Shown: positions 14,046 to 22,633 of the stretch, one piece after another
Layout: each line of letters begins with the position of its first letter
Position numbering within the stretch: position 1 is the first letter of the stretch
Assembly (NCBI GenBank): GCA_964515195.1
Contig: CAZETK010000019.1
Span: 1-51,769, forward strand
Source: Ga0074139 sp964515195
GTDB lineage: Bacteria; Bdellovibrionota; Bdellovibrionia; Bdellovibrionales; Bdellovibrionaceae
DNA length: 51,769 bases
Direction of reading: 5' to 3'
Notes under the pieces: generated by a model
What the model was told of the DNA's origin: nothing
The model's input: only the letters and a program-made list of their open reading frames with translations
The model's database searches: none
Made by a program: the position numbers and the translations under genes

Positions 14046-14852
14046 ATGTCATTTTCACAAAGTCTAAGAAGTGTCTTGCTGGCTCTAACTCTTATGCTCT
14101 CGGCCTGTGGCGGCAGCTCCGGGTCAGATAAAAAACATAGCTCAAACGGCCCTACTAATCGAGTTAATTGGGCTGGAATACCCGCTCACTTCAACCCTAC
14201 AATGGAACTCTATGAACTCAATTCACTGACAGATATCCAAAGAATCCACTTAAATATTTTTTCTTTCGAAGACGATGTGGAAGTGATCTACTCTCCTGAG
14301 CTATCCTCTGACGGCGCCCAGCTTAGAATTTACAAAGTTTCCAAGGGATCGGCTTTTTGGGGTCAAATCGAGCCTCGGCATGAACGGACCTCTTTGATGT
14401 TAAAAACATACGGGCGTTACCAATGCTCTATCCGAATCGTAAATGGCCAGATAACCGAACTGGAGGGTGGTTGCTATATTCGCCTTCAGGTCGTACTGCC
14501 CTTAGGCTCAGAAATAGAAGTGTATAATCTTGATCGGCTTATTACCAAGCGGTTCATTCCTATGGATACGGAAACGTTTTTACAAGAAATTGATAGAGCG
14601 ACCTGGTCAAAAGATAAATTCGCGGCGATTGACACATTCCTAGCATCTTATAACGGAACAAACAAAAAGCCATCGCTCACTACAAACCAACTTGGAATCG
14701 TGATTGAGGAGTTTATGCGGGGTGAGGAAAAACTTCAGGCCCTTCGAAAGCTTCACAAGTATGTCTCTGACCGTGAAAAGCTTGCGAATTTGATCAAAGA
14801 TAAGTTCAGCTATTTTGATCAAGAAGAGGCTCGCAAAATCGTAGGACTTTAA
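14046..14852 (+). CDS. Lipoprotein of unknown function
   Basis: A 268-residue lipoprotein. The start at 14046 follows GGGGGAA and opens a lipoprotein signal (MSFSQSLRSVLLALTLMLSA then Cys21 in LSACGG), with a Gly/Ser/charged linker to about residue 40. The mature part has a beta-rich half (about 60-170, with one Cys pair in YQCSIRIV and GGCYIRLQ) and a helical C-terminal part (about 185-268; TFLQEIDRATWSKDK, LQALRKLHKYVSDRE). No family recognised. It is likely anchored in the outer membrane facing the periplasm. An upstream TTG at 14022 is in frame but lacks a ribosome binding site. Confidence 0.75.
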   Translation: MSFSQSLRSVLLALTLMLSACGGSSGSDKKHSSNGPTNRVNWAGIPAHFNPTMELYELNSLTDIQRIHLNIFSFEDDVEVIYSPELSSDGAQLRIYKVSKGSAFWGQIEPRHERTSLMLKTYGRYQCSIRIVNGQITELEGGCYIRLQVVLPLGSEIEVYNLDRLITKRFIPMDTETFLQEIDRATWSKDKFAAIDTFLASYNGTNKKPSLTTNQLGIVIEEFMRGEEKLQALRKLHKYVSDREKLANLIKDKFSYFDQEEARKIVGL

Positions 14853-14853
14853 T

Positions 14854-14892
14854 TTTTTGCGTTGACAGAATCTAAGCTCCAGGACGCAAAAA
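14854..14892 (+). repeat. Inverted repeat after lipoprotein gene
   Basis: TTTTTGCGT (14854-14862) pairs exactly with ACGCAAAAA (14884-14892) around a 21-base loop, starting one base after the stop codon. It could be a weak terminator or a protein site in front of the next gene. Confidence 0.45.
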
Positions 14893-14976
14893 CGTCACCC
14901 TGTCTAAATCGTTACAGTGGAAAACGGGTCTCAATGACTGGTAGAATGCCTTTGTCAATTTCAAAGGATTTTCTAT

Positions 14977-15537
14977 ATGTTCAAAGCCGCTTTTCAGTTT
15001 TTTACCCTCCTCATGTTTTGTGCCGGATATGGCCACGCTGATGATCTCTACTTTATGTCTCATCTTCCGCACAAAGAAATCCACTCCGGGAATTGTGCGA
15101 TTGAGGGCTTAAGATTCCCGAAGTCTTATTCAAGCCCCCAGTTAGATGATCAGGTTCTTTATCTGGAGAGAGGAACCGATTATCAAGAAGAGCTGGGATT
15201 GAAATTATGCGACTCCAGTTACCAACTGCTTTCGCTGACTTCTCCCAATAACTCAGTTCTGACTATTGATTTCGACGATTCGAAAAGCTGTCCTTCCACA
15301 ATTAAGGGCATGATTAAGTCGACTCGACAAACAGATGATATTCAAATGAACCATCCCTGCTTTAGGGGCCGAATTCGGCTTTATGAACACAGAATCCAAC
15401 TCAAGTCTGTTTCTCCCGCTTTAAAAATCCGATTTCTTAAAGAACTGGGCGTTGCGCTGGATGATGCCCACGAATTGACTATGACTTGCGAATCCAGGCA
15501 GGGTCAGCAAGTGATTGATTGTCCCTACGAAGAATAG
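14977..15537 (+). CDS. Exported protein of unknown function
   Basis: A 186-residue protein with a Sec signal peptide (MFKAAFQFFTLLMFCAGYGH, cleavage near GHA-DD at 21). The mature part has six Cys (NCAIEG, KLCDSS, KSCPST, HPCFRG, MTCESR, IDCPYE) spaced like a disulfide-bonded beta domain. No family recognised. The metallopeptidase downstream starts 4 bases after this stop, so they form an operon and both products are exported; this protein might be a partner, chaperone or inhibitor of that peptidase, which is inference only. Confidence 0.75.
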   Translation: MFKAAFQFFTLLMFCAGYGHADDLYFMSHLPHKEIHSGNCAIEGLRFPKSYSSPQLDDQVLYLERGTDYQEELGLKLCDSSYQLLSLTSPNNSVLTIDFDDSKSCPSTIKGMIKSTRQTDDIQMNHPCFRGRIRLYEHRIQLKSVSPALKIRFLKELGVALDDAHELTMTCESRQGQQVIDCPYEE

Positions 15538-15541
15538 GAGT

Positions 15542-17500
15542 ATGTTTTCAGTCATGCATCGTTTTGCTCTCTTGTCTTTATTATGTTTTTTCGTGATACC
15601 CCTATGGACCCGGGCTGAGATCCATACGGCTGTGTCTATTTCTCAAAAACCGCAGTATCTGGAGTTCAGTGTCACGATTAAAAATTCTGAAAAGACCGCA
15701 CAATGGTTTTCTCTTAGCTCCCAAGCTGAAATTCTACAGCTGTCCCACGCACAACAAGAGAAGGCACAAGATGGGCTCAAGAAGATCAAGGTCGAACCCC
15801 TTACCGAGGCCCGTCTGAAATATTTGATTCCCTATGAGGCCGACAAATCGTACTTTTTATCTTCTCCGATGGAGGTTTGGCACCCAGTTAATATCCCCAA
15901 CAATCACTATACTGATCATAAAAAAAAGAAGAATCGATCAATATCTTCACCGCATCGAACTCTGGTCGAGACATTTTCGATTCAAACTTCTTTACTGCCT
16001 GGATTTGAATGGGTTCACTCCGCGACAGGAGTGGCTCAACAAGAGCTCTCCTACGCTTTTGGTCGCTTTAAGAATTACAATAGTCAAGATGGACGCATCA
16101 GGATTTACTTGGCGAAAACTGATGACTCATTGGCCAAAACACTCATTGAGCATCTCCAAAATTATTTAAAGCACTATGAAAATTTATACGGCGAATATTC
16201 TTACGATTATTTTGCTGTTGTCGAAAGCCCTGATGAAATCGGTTACGCTTTTCCAAAAATGACTTGGATAGGAACTCGCTTGCTACGCTTTCCCTTTATC
16301 TTGAAAACATCTCTTCCCCATGAGCTTCTTCACTCCTGGTGGGGGAACGGAGTTTTCGTTGACTATGCCTCTGGTAACTGGTGTGAAGGGCTGACTGCCT
16401 TTGGCGCGGATTATGGCCTTCTTGGTTCAGAAGATAAAAAACTCTATCGTTTAAAGGCTCTGACAAACTACAAGAGCTATGCCAATCAAGATAAAGAAAT
16501 TCCTCTCTCAGAATTCATCTCTCGTGGCGAGGATAGGTCGTTGCAAGCCATTGGCTATGATAAATCCATGATGGTTTTCGTCATGCTGGAACAAATTCTT
16601 GGTGAGCGCGACTTCAACAAAAGTCTTCGTGGTTTCTATCAGCGCTTCAAGTATCGAACGGCTTCGTGGCAGGACATAATCGACATTATGAGCCAAGTCA
16701 GCGGTCATGACCTTAAAGCCTTTAAAGAATATTGGGTTCATTCTAAAGGACAACTGCAGAATGACTTTATTCAGCTTGCTCTTAAAACAATAAATCAAAA
16801 ACCATCAATTGTTGCTAAAGTGAATCCAGTCGAATTGAACAAAATTCGAGGAATGAAAGTGGAGTCCACTGTTCAGCTGGCCACCCATCAACAAAATCTT
16901 GACTTGTTAGTCTCTAAAAATAAGCCAGAATTAGAAAGCTCGAATTTCACACTTTCAGAAAAGCCACTTTCTTACACCCTGGATCCTCAATTTTATTTAT
17001 TCCGTGAGCTTAATGAACTTGAGACACCTGTGACATTCTCTAAATTTTTTGGGGCCACCGAAGCCTTACTCAGGCTCGACGATCAAGAATGGGCGGATTC
17101 CTTTCAGGAGGTTTTCGATGAAAAATCCTGGAAGAGGGTGGATAAAATTGAAAATTTAGAAAAATCCCAATTTCTTATAATATCTTTTAGAACAGCCTCT
17201 GCGCATCCCTTACTCAGAGATGCCTTAGCCAAGAGAAAGATTCAAATATCCACGAATTCCATTACGCTGGAAGGGCAAAGTTTTTTGCTTCAGCACCATT
17301 CGGTCTTCGTTACAATTCGGGTCCAAAATGCCTTCGTAACCTTGATCCATTTGGGCGAGGGACCAGCGCCTACACGATGGCTTCAACGCTGGTCCAGGTA
17401 TGGGGCGCAGGGTTTTGTTGTGCTGAATTCCGCTTCAGCTTCTCTTCAGGGAATATGGCTCGATCCCTTTGAAATACCCTTCAGCCCCATGGCTCAATAG
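15542..17500 (+). CDS. Exported M1-type zinc metallopeptidase
   Basis: A protein of about 650 residues with an N-terminal signal peptide (MFSVMHRFALLSLLCFFVIP, cleavage near TRA-EI). The centre carries the gluzincin M1 signature: H260-E261-LL-H264 followed by SWWGNG, with the third zinc ligand E282 in GNWCEGLTAF. The spacing from the second His to this Glu is 17 residues rather than the usual 18. An N-terminal beta domain (about 30-170) precedes the catalytic domain, as in M1 aminopeptidases; the C-terminal 200 residues differ and are unrecognised. The start is uncertain: ATG 15542 is one base from GGAG, ATG 15554 is alternative. It is downstream of a Cys-rich exported protein in the same operon. 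Confidence 0.8.
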   Translation: MFSVMHRFALLSLLCFFVIPLWTRAEIHTAVSISQKPQYLEFSVTIKNSEKTAQWFSLSSQAEILQLSHAQQEKAQDGLKKIKVEPLTEARLKYLIPYEADKSYFLSSPMEVWHPVNIPNNHYTDHKKKKNRSISSPHRTLVETFSIQTSLLPGFEWVHSATGVAQQELSYAFGRFKNYNSQDGRIRIYLAKTDDSLAKTLIEHLQNYLKHYENLYGEYSYDYFAVVESPDEIGYAFPKMTWIGTRLLRFPFILKTSLPHELLHSWWGNGVFVDYASGNWCEGLTAFGADYGLLGSEDKKLYRLKALTNYKSYANQDKEIPLSEFISRGEDRSLQAIGYDKSMMVFVMLEQILGERDFNKSLRGFYQRFKYRTASWQDIIDIMSQVSGHDLKAFKEYWVHSKGQLQNDFIQLALKTINQKPSIVAKVNPVELNKIRGMKVESTVQLATHQQNLDLLVSKNKPELESSNFTLSEKPLSYTLDPQFYLFRELNELETPVTFSKFFGATEALLRLDDQEWADSFQEVFDEKSWKRVDKIENLEKSQFLIISFRTASAHPLLRDALAKRKIQISTNSITLEGQSFLLQHHSVFVTIRVQNAFVTLIHLGEGPAPTRWLQRWSRYGAQGFVVLNSASASLQGIWLDPFEIPFSPMAQ

Positions 17501-17506
17501 ACCGTA

Positions 17507-18091
17507 TTACTTCTTAAAGTTAGAGGCGACAAAGTCCCAGTTGACCAGATTCCAGAAAGCCGCCAGAAAATCAGGGCGACGATTTCGGTAATCAATGTAG
17601 TAGGCATGCTCCCATACATCACAAGTCAAAAGTGGAGTCATTCCCTTCGTCATGGGATTATCAGCATTGGAAGTGCTGAGAATTTCTAACTTCCCACCAC
17701 TGCTTTTAGCCAGCCATCCCCAGCCGGAACCAAACTGCTTGGCGCTTGTATCGCTGAATTTTTCTTTAAAGGCTTGAAAGGATCCGAATTCCTTTTTAAT
17801 AGCGTCAGCCAACTCTCCAGTAGGTTCACCACCCCCTTTGGGAGCTAAGCAGTTCCAGAAGAAGGTATGGTTCCAAACCTGAGCCGCATTGTTGAAGATG
17901 CCACCCGAAGAAGACTTGATGATGTCTTCCAAGGACTTACCTTCGTGTTCAGTGCCTGGAACCAATTTGTTCAAATTGTCCACATAGGCCTTATGATGTT
18001 TACCGTAGTGATATTCTAGCGTTTCTGCCGACATGTGTGGCATCAAAGCGTCTTTAGAATAGGGAAGTTCGGGAAGAGTAAATTGCGCCAT
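17507..18091 (-). CDS. sodB: Iron superoxide dismutase
   Basis: A 194-residue Fe/Mn-type superoxide dismutase, full length for the family, cytoplasmic (no signal peptide). It converts superoxide to hydrogen peroxide and oxygen. Metal ligands are visible: H28 (LEYHYGKHH), H75 (AAQVWNHTFFW), D158 and H162 (CDVWEHAYYIDYRN). The Gln71 in AAQVWNH and the FGSGWGWL segment are typical of iron-dependent members. GGAAGGAAAAAA precedes the ATG as ribosome binding site. It is convergent with the metallopeptidase gene (6 bases between stops) and begins a local group of oxidative-stress genes. Confidence 0.97.
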   Translation of the reverse strand: MAQFTLPELPYSKDALMPHMSAETLEYHYGKHHKAYVDNLNKLVPGTEHEGKSLEDIIKSSSGGIFNNAAQVWNHTFFWNCLAPKGGGEPTGELADAIKKEFGSFQAFKEKFSDTSAKQFGSGWGWLAKSSGGKLEILSTSNADNPMTKGMTPLLTCDVWEHAYYIDYRNRRPDFLAAFWNLVNWDFVASNFKK

Positions 18092-18136
18092 TTTTTTTCC
18101 TTCCTATAAATAAAAGTTGTTTACTGATGGCTTATC

Positions 18137-18766
18137 TTAAAATTTGAGAAGAAGCCATTCAAAGATTTCTAGTGCACCGAATCCTAGACTGAGAAAAAAC
18201 ACAAAACCTAAGACCGCCACAACATAACTCAGAATAAGCACAACCCCATCACCCTCTAAAAGACCGAGTGCGTTCAAAATGAGGAAGTAGGCTGGGACAG
18301 AGTTCGCAAATGGAGCCGGAATCGGAAGCGCTAAAACAAAGGCGTAAAATGCGATGAGCATCCCATTTAGAATTCGCAGCCCTCTGGACTGGACCACCCA
18401 GCCCCACCGCGGCTTAATCAGTTTTTCAGTTTTAGACAAAATCTTCATGGCTGTGTTGCAAACACTCATAACAAGGTTGCTGCGGATATGCTGGCGCATT
18501 AACTTTTGAGGCAGCCAAGGCTTTTTATCCATCAAGAGAAAAAATCCTTGAATCATCATTACAAAACCAAAAGGGGCGGATAGCCCCAAAGTTGGAACAG
18601 GCTGAATAAAGGGAATGCTCAGAAATAAAATTAAAAAGGCGTGGCTTCGGGCCCCAAAGGTGGCAATTAGGCCTTCTACATAAAGCCCATCAGGGTCAGC
18701 CTTGCTTTTTACAGTCTTGACGGCTTCCATGAGGGAAAAGGGCGTCTCATGAGCGTTTTCATTCAT
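18137..18766 (-). CDS. ExoD family membrane protein
   Basis: A 209-residue membrane protein of the ExoD family, named for a Rhizobium protein needed for exopolysaccharide production and alkaline tolerance; the biochemical role is unknown. Family features: the N-terminal YVEGLIATFGARSHAFLILF segment and the GLSAPFGFVMMIQGFFLLMDKK hairpin, then three or four hydrophobic segments (about 48-75, 135-150, 155-170, 180-203). Inner membrane. It lies 45 bases upstream of sodB on the same strand and may share its transcript. Confidence 0.9.
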   Translation of the reverse strand: MNENAHETPFSLMEAVKTVKSKADPDGLYVEGLIATFGARSHAFLILFLSIPFIQPVPTLGLSAPFGFVMMIQGFFLLMDKKPWLPQKLMRQHIRSNLVMSVCNTAMKILSKTEKLIKPRWGWVVQSRGLRILNGMLIAFYAFVLALPIPAPFANSVPAYFLILNALGLLEGDGVVLILSYVVAVLGFVFFLSLGFGALEIFEWLLLKF

Positions 18767-18923
18767 AACTTAAATTTCCTGTTCTCTGTTTGAAACAATC
18801 ATTAACAGACTTCCAAGTCCAGCGGTTTTAAGTATTTCCCATACATATGGATATTTCACCACAAGCGCTTTAACTTTACTTCGCCTAACGTCAGTTAGAA
18901 TTTGGGAACACAAAGGAGCGCAC

Positions 18924-19181
18924 ATGAAACAAGCCGTTATTTTTGTCGCCTTATTAGGTCTCGCTGGAGCTGCCATTGCTGAAGAGACGCCTGCAGAAAG
19001 AACAGAGGCCACACTCAAAGACACAAAACGCGGTCTTAAAAAAGGAGCCCATCGGGTTGAGGAAAAAATTTGCATGAAGGGTGATGCCGAATGCTTAGCC
19101 GAGAAGGCCAAGCACCGAGCTGAAGAAGCGGCCAGTGCCACAAAAGATAAAGCTGAAGAAGCAGCTGACAAGGTTGATTAA
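18924..19181 (+). CDS. Small exported helical, highly charged protein
   Basis: An 85-residue protein with a Sec signal peptide (MKQAVIFVALLGLAGAAIAE, cleavage near AIA-EE at 19) and a good ribosome binding site (AAAGGAG). The mature 65 residues are almost wholly Lys/Glu/Ala/Asp with repeated K-x-x-A-E-E patterns (AEKAKHRAEEAASATKDKAE), resembling LEA-like or hydrophilin proteins that form amphipathic helices. Two Cys (CMKGDAEC) may form a disulfide loop. A protective stress protein of the periplasm is a reasonable guess, supported only by composition and neighbours (superoxide dismutases). A frame on the opposite strand here is a shadow. Confidence 0.75.
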   Translation: MKQAVIFVALLGLAGAAIAEETPAERTEATLKDTKRGLKKGAHRVEEKICMKGDAECLAEKAKHRAEEAASATKDKAEEAADKVD

Positions 19182-19184
19182 TTT

Positions 19185-19793
19185 TTAAGTCGGATTTTGA
19201 TAGAGGGTCTCACCGGGCTGTCGGCCCAGTCCCAATGCGCGGTGCGGCCCCTCAAAAAACTCTGCTAACATTTCTCGGTTAAATGCCGGGATGTCATCCG
19301 GCTTGCGACTTGTGACAAGCCCCTTGTCGGTGATGACTTCACGATCCACCCAATGGGCACCAGCATTGAGAGCATCGGTCTTGAGTGAGGGCCATGAAGT
19401 GATCGTACGATGTGCGATCAAACCAGTTTCTATCAGCAACCATGGGGCATGACAAATTGCCGCTATGGGCTTTCCGGACTCTAAAAAATCTCTGACAAAT
19501 TTAACAGCCGCATTATCCATTCTTAAATTATCCGAGTTGATTACTCCTCCCGGAAGCATTAAGGCATCGTAGTCGGCGGCGGAGACGTCCAGTATGTGGC
19601 GATCAACTGTAATGCTTTGGCTCCAGTTTTTCTTGGACCAGCCTCGAATTTCTCCTGATTTTATAGAAACAATCTCTATATTGGCACCCGCTTCTTCTAA
19701 AGCTAACTGAGGCCCCAGAAGTTCTGATTCTTCAAACCCATCTGTTGCCAATATGGCGACAGTTTTCCCCGTTAAATCGTAATTTTTTTCCAT
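19185..19793 (-). CDS. DJ-1/PfpI family protein
   Basis: A 202-residue cytoplasmic protein of the DJ-1/PfpI superfamily, closest in pattern to the YhbO/PfpI branch whose members act in stress resistance and as glyoxalases or deglycases. The fold starts TVAILATDGFEESELLGP and contains the nucleophile elbow AAICHAPW with Cys114-His115, and the acidic partner in DGFEESE. The GAHWVDREVITDKGLVTSRK segment is also typical. Last gene of an operon with the FAD/Rieske oxidoreductase and sodC; 17 bases after sodC, with AAGGAG before its ATG. Confidence 0.93.
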   Translation of the reverse strand: MEKNYDLTGKTVAILATDGFEESELLGPQLALEEAGANIEIVSIKSGEIRGWSKKNWSQSITVDRHILDVSAADYDALMLPGGVINSDNLRMDNAAVKFVRDFLESGKPIAAICHAPWLLIETGLIAHRTITSWPSLKTDALNAGAHWVDREVITDKGLVTSRKPDDIPAFNREMLAEFFEGPHRALGLGRQPGETLYQNPT

Positions 19794-19810
19794 GAAAACT
19801 CCTTATTTGT

Positions 19811-20374
19811 TTAGCGAATCACGCCGCAAGCGATCCGAGGTGGCGATGGCAGTTCTGGGTTATCTGGCCCACCATGGACAATTACGGCTCGACCCAAGAT
19901 TGGATTCTTTTCGTTGATACTTAGGCCCTCCACTGAAAAGTAGCCATCCGCAATTCCCGTAATATCCGAGGTAATTTGCGGCAGGTCTCCCAAATGCTTT
20001 TCAGGTGAATCCGATGAGGTGCCTCCAGTCGGGGCAATGGGAAGATAATGTGCACCCGCTGATTTGGCGTCGGGTGACGAACAGTCACCCACTTCATGAA
20101 TATGAAATCCATGATTGGACATTTTTCCTAATCCTTCCACATGATATTGCACCTGAACGCCTGTTTCAGTTTGCACAAAGCGGACGTGGCCGGTCACATC
20201 AGATCCATTGCGAGGCCCAAGCTCCGCCTCAGCTGTAATTGCTTTATTTTCATCAATGATCTCTGCCTGAGGCTCGGGATTGGGATTTATCGCTGTGGTT
20301 TGCGCAATTCCGATTCCGACGCTTATTCCTAAAAGCATTATAAAGATGGCAGGCATAATAAAATTCCGTTGCAT
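19811..20374 (-). CDS. sodC: Cu/Zn superoxide dismutase
   Basis: A 187-residue exported copper/zinc superoxide dismutase. An N-terminal hydrophobic segment (about 7-24) is a signal peptide or anchor; the catalytic domain spans about 45-187. Ligand motifs are complete: H91 and H93 (HGFHIHEVGDC), H109 (SAGAHY), H127 and D130 (EKHLGD), H167 (VIVHGGPDN). C98 and C183 (RIACGVI) form the conserved disulfide. It removes superoxide in the periplasm. Middle gene of the operon, 10 bases after the oxidoreductase stop, with GGAG before the ATG. Confidence 0.96.
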   Translation of the reverse strand: MQRNFIMPAIFIMLLGISVGIGIAQTTAINPNPEPQAEIIDENKAITAEAELGPRNGSDVTGHVRFVQTETGVQVQYHVEGLGKMSNHGFHIHEVGDCSSPDAKSAGAHYLPIAPTGGTSSDSPEKHLGDLPQITSDITGIADGYFSVEGLSINEKNPILGRAVIVHGGPDNPELPSPPRIACGVIR

Positions 20375-20384
20375 AGTATTCTCC

Positions 20385-21950
20385 TTAAGTGGCCGGCAGC
20401 TGTTGCACCGTTGGAAATTCTGTAGGCTCTATGATTTGCAGAGGATCAACCGCGGGGCCTTCCATAACTTTTCCATGACAATCAAACCGAGATCCATGGC
20501 AGGGGCAGTCCCAAGACTTTTCGACGTTGTTCCAGGCGACAATACATCCTAGATGAGTGCATGCTGCTGAACGAAACTCTACTAATCCATCTTCGTGCTT
20601 GTAGGCTGCAATCTTTTGAAGCCCTCGACTGAACACCCTGCCTTCCCCTGGTGCTAGCGACTTTAAATCCTCTTCTGATTCTCCTGTAAACCAGCCGGCG
20701 TACTGTTTGACGGCATTTGCATTTTCCTTGATGAAAGTCCCAGCGGCGCGCAAATTAACTCGGCCTGGATCAAAGACTTTTTGCCATGGATTGGATCTCT
20801 CCATTATCAAATCTGTGATGAGTATCGCGCCCACAGTACAGTTGGTCATACCGTCGCCAGAATCGCCTGTGATGACGTACATATTATCCTCGTCTACTGG
20901 GTTGCGCCCTAAAAAAGCGACGCCATCTATGGGCTCCATCACCTGTCCCGACCAACGATAAAAAACATTTTGAGCTGTCGGAAATCGGTTTCTTGCCCAG
21001 CGCTCTAGCAATTGAAAATTTCTTGCGGCTTCAAAGTTTTGTCCCGTTTTATGATCTTCCCCTCCGACAATCAAAATGTCATAAAGGTCGTTTTCAGGAG
21101 CTAGTCGAACATAGTGATAGGGATCCTCTGTGTCCCAGTATAACGCTTTTTTTATACTTCCCTTGGGTGCCAGCATTCCAATGACATAGGTTCGGTATGG
21201 GGCTTGCTTTGTATGAATAGCCAATATGTTATTGATGGGCGTATTCGTGGCCATGACTATGGATTTCGTTCGAACTGTGAACCCACTTTCGGTCTTGACG
21301 TAGGCGCCTGTGCCGCTTCGAGTTTCAATGACATGGGATCTTGTGAATATATAAGAACCATTTTTTAATATCGCCTCTGCCATCCCTTTTAAATATTTCA
21401 ACGGGTGAAGTTGAATTTGATCAGGAAACTCTAAGCAAGGGCCAGTTTCATAATCCTGAAGCGGAGCCCTTTCTACCATCCTGACGTTATGAAGTCCTGC
21501 CTCATGGGCCGCCGTGAGTTCTTTGTCGAGAACCTCTTGAGTAGAGTCCCGGCCCCGAAATAGATATCCTGGCACTCTTTCAAACTCACACTCAATGTTT
21601 TCTTGTTTTATAATTTCATCAACTTTTTGCAAAGCCGCTACTTGGCTGTTCGCGATTAAACTCACATCTTCTTTGCTGAATTTCTTGCGCAATTCGCTAT
21701 AAAGATCGTCGTAAGCAGAGGCGAAGTGGGCCGTGGTTTTCCCTGTTTGACCACTTCCGATATCCGCATGATCCAGGATGCAGACCTTTTGTCCTTCTCG
21801 AGACAGTAGGTAGCCTGTGGTGATTCCTGCGATTCCAGCGCCGACTATGCAGACATCCACCTCCATATTTTGATAGATCGCACCAGTTGGTGGCATCTCC
21901 ACTGAGGTCATCCAGGCCGATACCGTTTCACTTCCCTGTGGTAAGGTCAT
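20385..21950 (-). CDS. FAD-dependent oxidoreductase with C-terminal Rieske domain
   Basis: A 521-residue fusion. Residues about 30-400 are a glycine-oxidase/DAO-type FAD domain, with the dinucleotide motif G37-A-G-I-A-G42 (VCIVGAGIAGITTGY) and a GDSGDGMTN flavin-binding segment near 365. Residues about 430-515 are a Rieske domain with CTHLGC and CPCHGSRF, supplying C464, H466, C482 and H485 for a [2Fe-2S] cluster. Such fusions probably pass electrons between a substrate amine or hydroxy acid and the cluster; the substrate is unknown. It is the first gene of the operon with sodC and the PfpI protein, with GAGGGAG before the ATG. No signal peptide. Confidence 0.92.
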   Translation of the reverse strand: MTLPQGSETVSAWMTSVEMPPTGAIYQNMEVDVCIVGAGIAGITTGYLLSREGQKVCILDHADIGSGQTGKTTAHFASAYDDLYSELRKKFSKEDVSLIANSQVAALQKVDEIIKQENIECEFERVPGYLFRGRDSTQEVLDKELTAAHEAGLHNVRMVERAPLQDYETGPCLEFPDQIQLHPLKYLKGMAEAILKNGSYIFTRSHVIETRSGTGAYVKTESGFTVRTKSIVMATNTPINNILAIHTKQAPYRTYVIGMLAPKGSIKKALYWDTEDPYHYVRLAPENDLYDILIVGGEDHKTGQNFEAARNFQLLERWARNRFPTAQNVFYRWSGQVMEPIDGVAFLGRNPVDEDNMYVITGDSGDGMTNCTVGAILITDLIMERSNPWQKVFDPGRVNLRAAGTFIKENANAVKQYAGWFTGESEEDLKSLAPGEGRVFSRGLQKIAAYKHEDGLVEFRSAACTHLGCIVAWNNVEKSWDCPCHGSRFDCHGKVMEGPAVDPLQIIEPTEFPTVQQLPAT

Positions 21951-22225
21951 ATCTCTCCCTCACTCTTTGAAAATATTAACCAGCTTCGCAAAAAGCGCGT
22001 TTTTGACGCCAATGATCCCGATGCAAAAGCTGTGCAGACAAGGAAAGCCCGCGACAATTGTTCCTTGACAATGCGCGCCCGCCAAGATTTTGTTGATTCG
22101 CACGTCCTTAGGAATTTTAAGCGCGGGGTTTGTGCCCGGCCTACTGCCGCCGACTCACCCGAGCTAAAATAGCTTCATTAAAAAAAATTATTGGGGCAAA
22201 ATGGGCGGTAAAAAAGGAGGGCATT

Positions 22226-22600
22226 ATGAAACAAACGGTCGCGATATTAGGAGCCTCCAACAAGCCTTCTCGTTATGCATATAAAGCTCTCAACTTGCTT
22301 CGTGAATACGGTCACCAGCCCATTCCTGTCCATCCCGCTTTAGACCGAATCGAAGATATCCCCGTAATGCCCAACTTAGGCGCTATTGAATCCTCGGTGG
22401 ACACGTTAACTCTTTATGTGCGTCCCGAAATTTCATCAAAGCTCAAAGACGATATTCTAAAGCTCAACCCAAAGCGCGTGATTTTTAATCCAGGAACAGA
22501 AAATAAGGATTTGAAATTCGAATTAGAAGACAAAGGAATACATACGGTTGAAGAATGTACGCTCGTCTTACTTCGAAGCAATCGTTTTGACGATGCCTAG
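22226..22600 (+). CDS. CoA-binding protein (YccU type)
   Basis: A 124-residue protein made only of a CoA-binding Rossmann domain like the N-terminal part of succinyl-CoA synthetase alpha: VAILGASNKPSRYAYKALNL with the Gly-rich loop, then LTLYVRPEISSKLKDDIL and RVIFNPGTEN. Members such as E. coli YccU bind CoA; their physiological role is unknown. The start at 22226 has AAGGAGG at the right distance; an upstream frame to 22130 lacks a signal and is not used. Monocistronic and convergent with the guanine deaminase gene. Confidence 0.92.
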   Translation: MKQTVAILGASNKPSRYAYKALNLLREYGHQPIPVHPALDRIEDIPVMPNLGAIESSVDTLTLYVRPEISSKLKDDILKLNPKRVIFNPGTENKDLKFELEDKGIHTVEECTLVLLRSNRFDDA

Positions 22601-22633
22601 AGGGCTTCGTGACTCGCTTTTAAAAATAGCCTT

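Noticed and set aside
18770..19171. 133-codon minus-strand frame rich in Ala and Ser
   Set aside because: Shadow of the small exported protein gene on the plus strand, which has a ribosome binding site and signal peptide.
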